Source: Thermoleophilales bacterium (GTDB taxonomy: Bacteria > Actinomycetota > Thermoleophilia > Solirubrobacterales > 70-9). From it: 64,000 nt of DNA. The position numbers and the translations under genes were made by a program. Below are positions 32,378-39,999 of the stretch, piece by piece. The notes beneath the pieces are model-generated. The model was not told where the DNA came from and did not search any database. It saw nothing but the letters and a program-made list of their open reading frames with translations. Location of the stretch: NCBI GenBank assembly GCA_020636955.1, contig JACJWY010000001.1:179198-243197 (forward strand), given 5' to 3'. Each line of letters begins with the position of its first letter. Within the stretch, counting starts at the first letter, position 1.

Positions 32378-33241
32378 TCAGTCGCTGTCCTGGTTTTTCA
32401 GGAAGCGCTGGAACTCCATCGCCAGCGCGTCCCCGCTCGGCACATCCAGTTCCGGCCCCCGGCGCTGCCGCTGCTCGGTTTCAATTCGCTCGACCAGCTC
32501 CTCCACCTCCGGATCGGCGGCGACGGCACGGCCGATCTGTTCCTCGTAGCTCATCGTCTCGTCTTCGAGTCCGGAGATGTCGGCAGCGACGTGGGTGATC
32601 GACTCAAGCTTCTCGCTCAGGGCGAGGGCCGCTTTCGGATTGGGCACCGCGGCGACGTAATGGGGCACGGCCGCCCAAAGCGAAACCGAAGGCAGCCCGG
32701 CGGCCCGGCAGCGGTCGTGAATCACACCGACGATGCCGGTCGGGCCCTCATAGTCGGAGCGCTCGAGCTCGAGGCTGCGCACGGTCGCCTCATCGGTCGC
32801 GACGCCGGTGATCGGGACCGGCAGGGTGTGGGCGACCTCGGCGATCAGCGAGCCGAGCACCACCACCAGCCTCACGTCCAGCTGCTCTGCAACCTGCACC
32901 ACCATTTCCGAGTAGGTGCGCCACTTGAGATTGGGTTCGGTTCCGTCCAGCAGGACCAGGTCCCGGTCGGCTCCCTGGGCCCGGGCCGCGATGAAGGTGT
33001 TGGAGGGCCACTCGATCCGGCGATGCGCGCCTTCCTCGAGCCGGATCGTCGGGCGGTTGGCCTGGAAATCGTAGAAATCCTCGGGGTCGACCTCGGCCAG
33101 CACGTCCACTTCCAGCGAGTCGGCCAGGGTCTCCAGGGCGGATGACGCCGCGCTGGCAGCGTCGTTCCAGCCGCGGAAGGCGCAGACCATCATCGGGTCG
33201 CGCAGCTTCGGCGGGTTCATCTCCCAGCGGAGTTGGTCCAT
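32378..33241 (-). CDS. PAC2 family protein
   Basis: The 287-residue protein opens with DPMMVCAFRGWNDAASAASSAL and DPEDFYDFQANRP. It continues with VLLDGTEPNLKWRTY, VVVLGSLIAEVAHTLPVPITG and GIVGVIHDRCRAAGLPSVSLWAAVPHYVA. This is the PAC2 (proteasome assembly chaperone 2-like) family, common in actinobacteria with proteasomes. Its bacterial role is unproven. Start ATG 33241 is supported by TACATT 6 bases upstream. The acidic and glutamate-rich C-terminus (EEQIGRAVAADPEVEELVERIE) may be a coiled coil. Confidence 0.88.
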   Translation of the reverse strand: MDQLRWEMNPPKLRDPMMVCAFRGWNDAASAASSALETLADSLEVDVLAEVDPEDFYDFQANRPTIRLEEGAHRRIEWPSNTFIAARAQGADRDLVLLDGTEPNLKWRTYSEMVVQVAEQLDVRLVVVLGSLIAEVAHTLPVPITGVATDEATVRSLELERSDYEGPTGIVGVIHDRCRAAGLPSVSLWAAVPHYVAAVPNPKAALALSEKLESITHVAADISGLEDETMSYEEQIGRAVAADPEVEELVERIETEQRQRRGPELDVPSGDALAMEFQRFLKNQDSD

Positions 33242-33247
33242 GAGTTC

Positions 33248-33253
33248 AATGTA
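33248..33253 (-). promoter_or_regulatory. -10 element TACATT, leaderless start for 33241
   Basis: On the reverse strand TACATT is followed by 6 bases and the ATG at 33241. No Shine-Dalgarno. Confidence 0.57.
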
Positions 33254-33342
33254 GCCGACCCGCCTTCCCGGCCCGCTTGCTCCCGGCCGAAGCTGCGCGG
33301 CATTGTCCCGCCCGTCTGCGGCTTCGGTCAGGATGTGGGGCG

Positions 33343-34230
33343 ATGGAAGCAGGTACCAGAAACGGAACCCCCGTGGTCGAGCTCACCCCCGGTCAGAGCT
33401 TCACCGGTCGCTACGCCTGCGCCCGCAAGGACCGGCTCACCGCAAAGAACGGATCGGCCTACCTGGCCTTGGAGTTGCGCGACCGGACCGGCTCGATCCC
33501 GGCCCGGATCTTCCGTGACGCAGACCGGATCGGGATCGGCTTCGAGCGGGGCGATGTGGTCGCGGTGAAAGGCCGGGTCGAACAGTTCCGCGGCCAGCTT
33601 TCGGCCGAGATCGAGGACGTGAGGAAGATCGACGCGGCCGAAATCGACCCGGCGGACTTCCTGCCCACCGCCTACCGGGACCGTGACGAGCTCGAAGGCT
33701 TTCTCGAACATCTCGCCCGCGAGGTCCACCATCCCGGTTACCGGGCGGTGGTCGAGGATCTGCTCTTCACCGGAGACAGCGCGGAGGGGTTTCGCCTCGC
33801 ACCCTGCACCCGGGGCGGTCACCACGCCTACATCGGCGGCCTCTCCGAGCACACAGTCGCAGTCGGCACCCTGGTCACCGAGACCTGCGTGCTTCATCCG
33901 AAACTGAACTCGGACCTGCTCATGGCTGCCGCCCTGATCCATGACATCGGCAAGACCGGCGAGTTCACCTACGGGGCGGAGATCGGCCTGAGCGACCGGG
34001 GCCGCAGGCTCGGCCACCTGCAGATCGGGGCGGAGCTGATCACCGCTGCCGGTGAGCGGGCCGGGCTTGAGCAGCTCGAGAGTGATGCCCTTCTCTCAAC
34101 GGTGATGTGCCATCACGGGACCGACGCGCTCCGGCTGCGTCACTTTCCCTCGGCCGAGGCGATCGCCCTCTACCGGCTGAACGCGCTCGACGCCCAGGTC
34201 AAGACCGCGCTCGAACACGGCCTGACCTGA
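33343..34230 (+). CDS. OB-fold plus HD-domain phosphohydrolase (YhaM-like 3'-5' exonuclease)
   Basis: I chose ATG 33343 (295 residues). Residues 12-85 are an OB-fold nucleic-acid-binding domain: FTGRYACARKDRLTAKNG, SIPARIFRD, VVAVKGRVEQFRGQLSAEI. Residues 140-280 form an HD domain: GGHHAYIGGLSEHTVAVGTL, ALIHDIGKTGEF, LGHLQIGAELI and STVMCHHGTDALR. This is the layout of YhaM/CBF1-type 3'-5' exoribonucleases. It would degrade RNA or single-stranded DNA. It is divergent from the PAC2 gene. Confidence 0.83.
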   Translation: MEAGTRNGTPVVELTPGQSFTGRYACARKDRLTAKNGSAYLALELRDRTGSIPARIFRDADRIGIGFERGDVVAVKGRVEQFRGQLSAEIEDVRKIDAAEIDPADFLPTAYRDRDELEGFLEHLAREVHHPGYRAVVEDLLFTGDSAEGFRLAPCTRGGHHAYIGGLSEHTVAVGTLVTETCVLHPKLNSDLLMAAALIHDIGKTGEFTYGAEIGLSDRGRRLGHLQIGAELITAAGERAGLEQLESDALLSTVMCHHGTDALRLRHFPSAEAIALYRLNALDAQVKTALEHGLT

Positions 34231-34270
34231 ACGGAGTCGGAAGGTTCCGGTGGCAAGCCCCGGGGCGGAC

Positions 34271-34948
34271 CTAGGCCCGGCTGAAGGGCAGGACCTCGGT
34301 CAGCCAGGTGACCAGGAAGTCGGGGTTGCGGGTCTGGGTGTGGATGGCGCCGGGGCCGGTGAATTCCATCACGAAGCCCTCGCCGGACTTCAATGTGTTC
34401 ATCAGGCCCGAGGAAGCCTTGCGGGTCTTGTACTCGATCGACGGTTCAAAGGCGACCAGGTGGCCGGAGTCGACCACGACCTGCTCGCCCGCGCCCAGTT
34501 CGATCCGGTCGATCGCGCCGTAACAGGAAACGACCACGTCACCGCCGCCGGTCGCCCGGATCAGGAAGCCACCCTCGCCGCCACCGATGTTCTTGAAGCC
34601 TCCCCACTTGGTGTCGATCTCCACGCTCGCTTCGGAAGCTAGGTAGGCCCCCCTGGTCAGGAAGAGCTCCTCGCCGACCGGTAACACGACAGCGTCACCC
34701 GGAAGGTTGGCCGCGACGTCAACCCAGCCGCCCTGCTGCGGTGCGGTCAGGGTGGTCATGAAGAGCGACTCGCCCCCGAGCACCGAGCGCTTCAACCCCT
34801 TCATCAGGCCACCCTGGACCTTGGCCTCTACCTCGACGCCGGCCGAGGTCATCGCCATGGCCCCCGACTCGGCTCTGAGTTGCTCGCCTCCGGCGAGGGA
34901 GCAGCGGACGATTGCGAAACCAGGGTTGTGACGGATCTCGGTATTCAT
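34271..34948 (-). CDS. AIM24 family protein
   Basis: The 225-residue protein is all beta. It shows GGEQLRAESGAMAMTSAGVE, LMKGLKRSVLGGESLFMTTLTA, DAVVLPVGEELFLTRGAYLAS, VVDSGHLVAFEPSIEYKTRK and FTGPGAIHTQTRNP. These match the AIM24 (TIGR00266) family, named after a yeast mitochondrial inner-membrane protein; the bacterial members have no fixed function. The start is set by TAGGGT 6 bases before the ATG. It is convergent with the OB-HD gene, 40 bases apart. Confidence 0.9.
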   Translation of the reverse strand: MNTEIRHNPGFAIVRCSLAGGEQLRAESGAMAMTSAGVEVEAKVQGGLMKGLKRSVLGGESLFMTTLTAPQQGGWVDVAANLPGDAVVLPVGEELFLTRGAYLASEASVEIDTKWGGFKNIGGGEGGFLIRATGGGDVVVSCYGAIDRIELGAGEQVVVDSGHLVAFEPSIEYKTRKASSGLMNTLKSGEGFVMEFTGPGAIHTQTRNPDFLVTWLTEVLPFSRA

Positions 34949-34954
34949 GCGCCC

Positions 34955-34960
34955 ACCCTA
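34955..34960 (-). promoter_or_regulatory. -10 element TAGGGT, leaderless start for 34948
   Basis: On the reverse strand TAGGGT is followed by 6 bases and the ATG at 34948. Confidence 0.58.
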
Positions 34961-34995
34961 GCCGCCGAGATCAACTCCGGGTAAAGGTTCCGGGA

Positions 34996-36276
34996 TCAGT
35001 CGGGCGAGGCTTCCGTGTCGGGGGGCGTTTCGATTTCGGCGAGGGCCTTGCCCTCGGCTGCTTCCTTGAACTTCTCGGTCATCGTCGGATTCCCGCGGGT
35101 CAATTTCTTTATCGAGAGATCCTGGGCCTTGTCATTTGCGAGACGCATCTGGTTTGCCGACTTGAGCAGCCACTCTTTGGTCTTGCTGAGGTTTGCAATG
35201 GACTTGTCAATTTGATCGATCGCCTTGTCGAACTGATCCGAGGCGATCCCGAAGTTTCGTTGGAAGCCGCTCTTGAAGCTCTCCATCTCCTCCTCGAAGT
35301 TGGTGATGTCGATGTTCTGCGCCTTGACCAGGGCCAGTTCGGACTTGACCTCCGAGGTCTTGAGGGCTTCGTTGCGGATTAGCGTCAGGATCGGGATGAA
35401 GAACTGCGGACGGACCACATACATCCGCGGGTACAAGTGCGAAACATCGATGATGCCCGTGTTGTAGAGCTCGTTCTCCGGCTCGAGCAGGGTGACCAGA
35501 ACCGCGTATTCGCACCCCTTCTTGGTGCGGTCGGAATCCAGTTTCTTGAAGAAGTCTTCGTTCCGCTTCTTGTTTTCGCCCTCATCGAGTTCGTTCTTCA
35601 TCTCGAACATGATCGAGACGAACTCGGTGCCGGACTCGTCGGACTCGCGAAAGATGAAGTCCCCCTTGGTGCCGGTGCTGGCATCGTTGTCCTTGCCGAA
35701 CTCGGCATTCGGGAAGGCGCCCGCGCGGATCTTGTTGAACTCGATCTCGCAGTGCTGCTCGAGGGTCTCTCCGACCATCTTCGTCGACAGTCTCGCCTTG
35801 TGGTCCCTCAGGCGTTCGATCTCGCCGTCCCGCTCCCTGAGCTCGATCTCGTAATTCTGCTTTAGCTCGTCGCGCTCCTTCTCGACTTCACCGACGGCTT
35901 CGTTGAGCGCCAGTTTCCGGGCAGTATCGGCGTTTTCCAGCTGCGACTTGAGGCGCTCGATCTCGGCGTCCTTCTTCGCGACCTCGTCCTTCATCTCTCC
36001 GGTGACCTTCGCCTGCACCAGCGCCGAGCTCGACTTCAGCTCCTCCCTGAGTCGTTCGATCTCCAGATCCTTCTGTGCGGCGGCTTCCTTGAGTTCACCG
36101 GCAACCTTGGTCTCGGCCAATTCAACCGCGTTCTTCTTCTCTTGCTCGGCGAGCTCCAGCCGATCGTGGAGATCCTTGTCGAAGGCTTCGTCGCGCACCT
36201 GTTTCAGGATGTCCGCATAACCCGCTTCGTCGATGTTGAAGGCTTTCCCGCAATGCGGGCACTTGATTTCGTGCAT
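34996..36276 (-). CDS. DUF2130 protein with N-terminal zinc ribbon and coiled coil
   Basis: The 426-residue protein begins MHEIKCPHCGKAFNIDEAGY, a half zinc ribbon, then a coiled coil of about 150 charged residues (ELAEQEKKNAVELAETKV and similar). The DUF2130 domain runs from about residue 165: KARLSTKMVGETLEQHCEIEF, GTKGDFIFRESDESG, FEMKNE and LVTLLEPENELYNTGI. The FEMKNE and DFI spacing is reminiscent of PD-(D/E)XK nuclease cores, but this is only a resemblance. A GGAGAGGA ribosome site precedes the ATG. The gene uses more AAG/GAG codons than its neighbours. Function unknown. Confidence 0.82.
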   Translation of the reverse strand: MHEIKCPHCGKAFNIDEAGYADILKQVRDEAFDKDLHDRLELAEQEKKNAVELAETKVAGELKEAAAQKDLEIERLREELKSSSALVQAKVTGEMKDEVAKKDAEIERLKSQLENADTARKLALNEAVGEVEKERDELKQNYEIELRERDGEIERLRDHKARLSTKMVGETLEQHCEIEFNKIRAGAFPNAEFGKDNDASTGTKGDFIFRESDESGTEFVSIMFEMKNELDEGENKKRNEDFFKKLDSDRTKKGCEYAVLVTLLEPENELYNTGIIDVSHLYPRMYVVRPQFFIPILTLIRNEALKTSEVKSELALVKAQNIDITNFEEEMESFKSGFQRNFGIASDQFDKAIDQIDKSIANLSKTKEWLLKSANQMRLANDKAQDLSIKKLTRGNPTMTEKFKEAAEGKALAEIETPPDTEASPD

Positions 36277-36371
36277 GTGTCGATTCCTCTCCGGACTTGC
36301 CGGTGGCCAACTGAGGTTAGGTGCTGGTCAGGATGCTCGAAGTGAGTCGGCCCGCAATGCCGTTTCTGACA

Positions 36372-36785
36372 TCAGTCATCCGGACCCGGCCGGCGCCGCG
36401 AACGCTTGGTTTCCGACCGGTGGCGTTTTGATTCGAGTCGCCTGGTCTTTGAGGCTCGGGTCGGTTTGGTTGGCCGGCGGCGGCGGGGAACGGCGAGTGC
36501 GTCGGCCAGTTTCGATTCCAGGCGTTCCAGGGCGAGGTCGCGGTTGCGGGTCTGGGAACGCGCGTCCTGGCTGACCGCCGTGACCACCGGGCCGAGCTTG
36601 CGGGTGACCCTCGCCTTCTGGGACTCGTTCAGGGTGAGCGACCCTTCGACTTCGAAGACTGCCTCGATCCGGGAGGCGGTGACATTGGCGTGCTGGCCGC
36701 CGGGACCGGAGGACCTGGATGCCCGAAGGGTGATTTCTCCGACCGGGATGAAGGGCCCGCCGCGGGGCCGGATGCCGGCCCTCAC
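36372..36785 (-). CDS. arfB: Peptidyl-tRNA hydrolase ArfB (ribosome rescue)
   Basis: The 137-residue protein has the release-factor catalytic loop SRSSGPGGQHANVTAS (GGQ), followed by RIEAVFEVEGSLTLNESQK. The C-terminal tail is rich in Arg and Lys (RRRRPTKPTRASKTRR), as needed to enter the empty mRNA channel of stalled ribosomes. Length and tail match ArfB/YaeJ rather than RF1/RF2. It hydrolyses peptidyl-tRNA on ribosomes that have run off a broken message. It starts with GTG at 36785, 22 bases after the permease gene, and may share its transcript. Confidence 0.9.
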   Translation of the reverse strand: MRAGIRPRGGPFIPVGEITLRASRSSGPGGQHANVTASRIEAVFEVEGSLTLNESQKARVTRKLGPVVTAVSQDARSQTRNRDLALERLESKLADALAVPRRRRPTKPTRASKTRRLESKRHRSETKRSRRRPGPDD

Positions 36786-36807
36786 GTGGACGCCCCTGAG
36801 CCCGCAC

Positions 36808-37257
36808 TCACGCCGACGCCCCGGTGCCTGCCGGGGAATCGGGAGCCGGATCTGCGAGCGCCTCGGTTCCGGGATCGGCCGGGTCGCTCGGGCCGTCCTT
36901 GAAGACCCGTCTGAGGAGTCGCCAGGCCATGTAAAGGGCGAGCATGGCGAAGCCGATCCTGAGGGCGCGCTCCGGCACCGCGTTGGCGACGACCACGCCG
37001 ATCAGCACCCCGACCGGGGAGAGCAGGCCGATCACTGCCGCGTCCTTCAGGTTGACGTTGCCGTAGCCATACTGCCGCCAGGTTCCGACCACCGAGACGA
37101 GCGCGATCATCAGTAGCGAAGTCGACTCCGCTTCGACCTGCCCCTTTGAAAGCACGGCGGTCATCGCCGGCACGAAGACGATGCCGCCGCCGACCCCGAT
37201 CAGGCCGGCCACCATGCCGCCGATGAAACAGATCAGGCAGGCGATCGCGATGTCCAT
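36808..37257 (-). CDS. Half-size TauE/SafE permease, C-terminal-like half
   Basis: The 149-residue protein has four hydrophobic helices beginning IACLICFIGGMVAGLIGVGGGIVFVPAM, the glycine-rich TauE/SafE repeat signature. It continues ESTSLLMIALVSVVGTWRQYGYGNVNLKDAAVIGLLSPVG. Normal TauE/SafE permeases are about 250 residues with two such repeats. Here each repeat is a separate gene. The ATG at 37257 overlaps the stop of the first half (ATGA). The tail after residue 120 is a short acidic/Pro-Ala extension. The pair probably forms a heterodimeric anion exporter (sulfite, sulfoacetate or similar). Confidence 0.82.
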   Translation of the reverse strand: MDIAIACLICFIGGMVAGLIGVGGGIVFVPAMTAVLSKGQVEAESTSLLMIALVSVVGTWRQYGYGNVNLKDAAVIGLLSPVGVLIGVVVANAVPERALRIGFAMLALYMAWRLLRRVFKDGPSDPADPGTEALADPAPDSPAGTGASA

Positions 37258-37622
37258 CAGCCGACCACCATCTCGATCGCCACGCCGATCAGGAGAGCTG
37301 CGAAAAGAAGGGACACGGATTTCTCCGGGATCCGCTGCTGGATCGCGGTGCCGCCGATCACGCCGAGGATCGCCGGGCCGACCAGAATCAGGCCGGTCTC
37401 GACGTCCACGTTGCCGTAGATCCCACCCTGCATTGCGGCCGCCAGCAGGGCGATCACGATGATCGCGGCAAGGCTGGTGCCGGTCGCCAGGCGATCGCCG
37501 TAGTGATAGAGCGCGATCAGCATGGGCACGATCACGGTGCCACCACCGACCCCGAAAAGACCGCTGAAAGCACCGGCCAGGGTGCCGATCGCGGCAAGTC
37601 CGATTATGCGCCGTGACTCCAT
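37257..37622 (-). CDS. Half-size TauE/SafE permease, N-terminal-like half
   Basis: The 121-residue protein has four hydrophobic helices and the same repeat signature, AGAFSGLFGVGGGTVIVPMLIAL, then TGTSLAAIIVIALLAAAMQ and GNVDVETGLILVGPAILGVIGG. It ends cleanly after the fourth helix. It looks complete rather than truncated: start, stop overlap and a -10 element (TAGTAT, 6 bases before the ATG) are all in order. Both halves open with the same glycine motif, as expected for split inverted repeats that must assemble together. Confidence 0.82.
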   Translation of the reverse strand: MESRRIIGLAAIGTLAGAFSGLFGVGGGTVIVPMLIALYHYGDRLATGTSLAAIIVIALLAAAMQGGIYGNVDVETGLILVGPAILGVIGGTAIQQRIPEKSVSLLFAALLIGVAIEMVVG

Positions 37623-37628
37623 CCCGCG

Positions 37629-37634
37629 ATACTA
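37629..37634 (-). promoter_or_regulatory. -10 element TAGTAT, leaderless start for 37622
   Basis: On the reverse strand TAGTAT is followed by 6 bases and the ATG at 37622. The region is divergent with the trehalose-phosphatase gene. Confidence 0.57.
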
Positions 37635-37639
37635 CGGGC

Positions 37640-38491
37640 ATGGCCGCCTCAGACTCTCCTCTCTCCGTACTGTTGGAAAACCCTTCGAAGTCGGCTCTGA
37701 TGAGCGACGTCGATGGCACGCTCTGCCGGATCGTCGACAGACCGGACCAGGCCCGGGTGCCGGTGCGGGCCCGCGAGAGCCTCGAAACCCTGGCTGATCA
37801 CCTTGCGCTGGTGGCCTGCATCACCGGCCGGCCCTCGCCGGTGGCCAGGAAGATGGTTGGTGCCGGGAAGATCACCTATTTCGGCAATCACGGACTCAGC
37901 TTCATCAAGCCGGGTCAGGAACGGCCGACCGTGGTCATCGAGGGCGAGGAGGCCGATCGCGCCAGGAAGTTCGTGCGGGATAACGACAATCCGTTCTGGG
38001 TCACCGCGAAGATCCGGGTCGAGGACAAGGGGCCGATTCAGGCTCTGCATTGGCGGGGTGCCGGCCACCGGACCGAGGAAGTGGTCAGGATCATCGCCGA
38101 CCACGCGCAGTCGGCCGGCCTCGCAACGCATTGGGGTCGCAAGGTGCTGGAGCTCCGCCCTCCCGGCATGGAAGGCAAGGCCGGCGCCGTGGACGAGCTG
38201 CTCGACGGGACCGAGATCGAAACGGTGGTCTTCGCCGGCGATGACCGCACCGACTTCGATGCGGCGGTGCGCCTCAAGAATCTCGCCGATGACGGAAAGC
38301 TGAAGAACCTTTTGCTGGTCGCGATCGACTCCGACGAGGGTCCGCCTGAACTGGTCGAAATGGCCGATCTCGTCGTCGCGCAGCCGGAAGAATGGATTGA
38401 CTTGATCGAGGATCTCGCCGCCGGATTCGGCGAGCAGTCAATCGAGGCCGCGGCGGACTCCTCCCAACCGGGCGCCACTCAGCCGGAGTAG
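37640..38491 (+). CDS. otsB: Trehalose-6-phosphate phosphatase
   Basis: The ATG at 37640 gives 283 residues; a GTG at 37613 is in frame but would overlap the divergent gene. HAD motifs are present: SALMSDVDGTLCRIV (nucleophile Asp and acid Asp), VACITGRPSP and VVFAGDDRTDFDAAVRL (motif IV). YFGNHGLSF and HWGRKVLELRPPGMEGKAGAV fit the cap and substrate region of OtsB. The enzyme releases trehalose, an osmolyte and cell-wall glycolipid precursor in actinobacteria. No OtsA lies nearby. Confidence 0.88.
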   Translation: MAASDSPLSVLLENPSKSALMSDVDGTLCRIVDRPDQARVPVRARESLETLADHLALVACITGRPSPVARKMVGAGKITYFGNHGLSFIKPGQERPTVVIEGEEADRARKFVRDNDNPFWVTAKIRVEDKGPIQALHWRGAGHRTEEVVRIIADHAQSAGLATHWGRKVLELRPPGMEGKAGAVDELLDGTEIETVVFAGDDRTDFDAAVRLKNLADDGKLKNLLLVAIDSDEGPPELVEMADLVVAQPEEWIDLIEDLAAGFGEQSIEAAADSSQPGATQPE

Positions 38492-38494
38492 GGC

Positions 38495-39007
38495 TTGTCC
38501 TTCGCCGAACTGCTCAGGGCCACCGTCTTTCTGGCGGCCGGCGGGGCGACTGCCCTCGGGGCGATTGCGGTGCTGGGCGTTCGCGACGCCGAGAACACGA
38601 CGATCCTGATGATCGGAGCCATCTGGTGGATCGTCGCCGCCTGGATCGGCCTGAGCCTGGGCGCCGCCGACCGTTCGGCCGACGCCATGCGTGAAACCCT
38701 GGCCGACGCCAGGACCGTCAATTCGAACTCGCCGGGAGTTTCGATGCCCTCGCCGGGTCGGGTGGCCTGGGGTCGCCTCAGCCCGATCCTCGCTGCGGTC
38801 GGTCTGGCCGGGGCGATCGGGGTTGTCTTCCCGGAGGTCGCTGTGGTCGGTTCCGGTTACGCCCTGCTGGTCGCCCTTGCCTGGCGAAACCGGGAATCGG
38901 CGGTGCTGGCAATCGAGGGTCGGGACGGGGTGCGATTCCTGGTCGAGTCGGCCTCACCTCTGAAACCGGTCAAGCTGGTCCGAAGCCCCGGCTTTCGCGC
39001 CTTCTGA
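38495..39007 (+). CDS. Small membrane protein
   Basis: The 170-residue protein begins with a TTG 4 bases after the otsB stop, suggesting coupling. It has two hydrophobic hairpins: LLRATVFLAAGGATALGAIAVLG with TTILMIGAIWWIVAAWIGLSLG, and LSPILAAVGLAGAIGVVFP with VAVVGSGYALLVALAW. The two pairs are joined by a polar loop of about 40 residues. The C-terminus (RDGVRFLVESASPLKPVKLVRSPG) is soluble. No family recognised. Codon use supports a real gene. Confidence 0.62.
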   Translation: MSFAELLRATVFLAAGGATALGAIAVLGVRDAENTTILMIGAIWWIVAAWIGLSLGAADRSADAMRETLADARTVNSNSPGVSMPSPGRVAWGRLSPILAAVGLAGAIGVVFPEVAVVGSGYALLVALAWRNRESAVLAIEGRDGVRFLVESASPLKPVKLVRSPGFRAF

Positions 39008-39062
39008 TCGCCGTCACGCGGCGCCATTGGCGGACGCTCAAGAGCTGACGCTTCCCGGGGAG

Positions 39063-39068
39063 TAGGGT
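39063..39068 (+). promoter_or_regulatory. -10 element TAGGGT, leaderless start for 39075
   Basis: TAGGGT is followed by 6 bases and the ATG at 39075. Confidence 0.55.
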
Positions 39069-39074
39069 CGGAGC

Positions 39075-39995
39075 ATGGCCGACGGATGGAGTTCCACCAC
39101 CTACACGGAGTGGCGCGAAACCTGCGACACCCTTCACGCCCACACCCAGTTTCTCGGCAAGCTTTGTGTTGCCCTGGCGCCGCCGGAACCGCAGCTGCAG
39201 CATGCGGCCTTGAGACTGACAGCCCGCGGTTGGGAAACCCTGCCGCTGCCGGCTCCGAACGGCAACGGCGTCTTCGCCGCAGTCCTTGACCTCCGCAACC
39301 ACCACTTGCTGATCGAACATTCGGACGGCATGGGGGCCGAAATCGCTCTCGCCCCGAACCGGCCGGTCGGAGAAGTCGTGCGGGAGGCCCTGGCGGCGAT
39401 CGGCGGAACTGCCGGGCCGGTCGAGATCGACCCGACCCCGCAGGAGGTGAGCTGGACCGTTCCGCTCGATGAGGACGATGAGCACCGGATCTATGACCCG
39501 AACCAGGTCAGGGCCTACTTCGAAATGGCAACCGCAGCCGGCATGGCGCTGAACCGCTTCCGGGCCCCGTTTCGCGGGCGCTCGACCCCGCTCAACGCGT
39601 GGTGGGGTTCCTTCGACCTGGCGGTGAACCTCTTTTCCGGCCGACCGGCGGAGCCGCCCTCTCAGGACTTCATCATGCGAAACGCGATGGACGCCCAGGA
39701 AGTGGCGGTGGGTTGGTGGCCGGGGGATGACCGCTACGCCAAGCCTGCGTTTTACGCATACGCGCATCCGGCCGAGGAGGGTTTCTCCGGTCGGGACCTC
39801 GGACCGGCGCCCGGACGCTGGAGCGAGGAACTCGGCGAATACCTTCTCGACCACGAGGAAGCAGCGGCAACGGGAAACCCCGAACAGGCAGTTATTGACT
39901 TCTGCGGCGAGATCTTCAGCCACGCTTGTGCAGTCTGCGACTGGAACCCGGCCCTCGCTGCCAGCGCCGCCGGAGATCCGCCCCCGATCCGCTAG
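39075..39995 (+). CDS. DUF5996 family protein
   Basis: The 306-residue protein has WRETCDTLHAHTQFLGKLCVALAPPEPQ near the start. It then has LRLTARGWETLPLP, LLIEHSDGMGAEIALAPNRPVGE, a central PFRGRSTPLNAWWGSFDLAVNLFSGRP and a late AVGWWPGDDRYAKPAFYAYAHPAEEG. The two conserved Trp clusters are typical of DUF5996. The family is widespread but has no established activity. The gene is convergent with polX, only 4 bases apart, and leaderless by its -10 spacing. Confidence 0.78.
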   Translation: MADGWSSTTYTEWRETCDTLHAHTQFLGKLCVALAPPEPQLQHAALRLTARGWETLPLPAPNGNGVFAAVLDLRNHHLLIEHSDGMGAEIALAPNRPVGEVVREALAAIGGTAGPVEIDPTPQEVSWTVPLDEDDEHRIYDPNQVRAYFEMATAAGMALNRFRAPFRGRSTPLNAWWGSFDLAVNLFSGRPAEPPSQDFIMRNAMDAQEVAVGWWPGDDRYAKPAFYAYAHPAEEGFSGRDLGPAPGRWSEELGEYLLDHEEAAATGNPEQAVIDFCGEIFSHACAVCDWNPALAASAAGDPPPIR

Positions 39996-39999
39996 CTGC

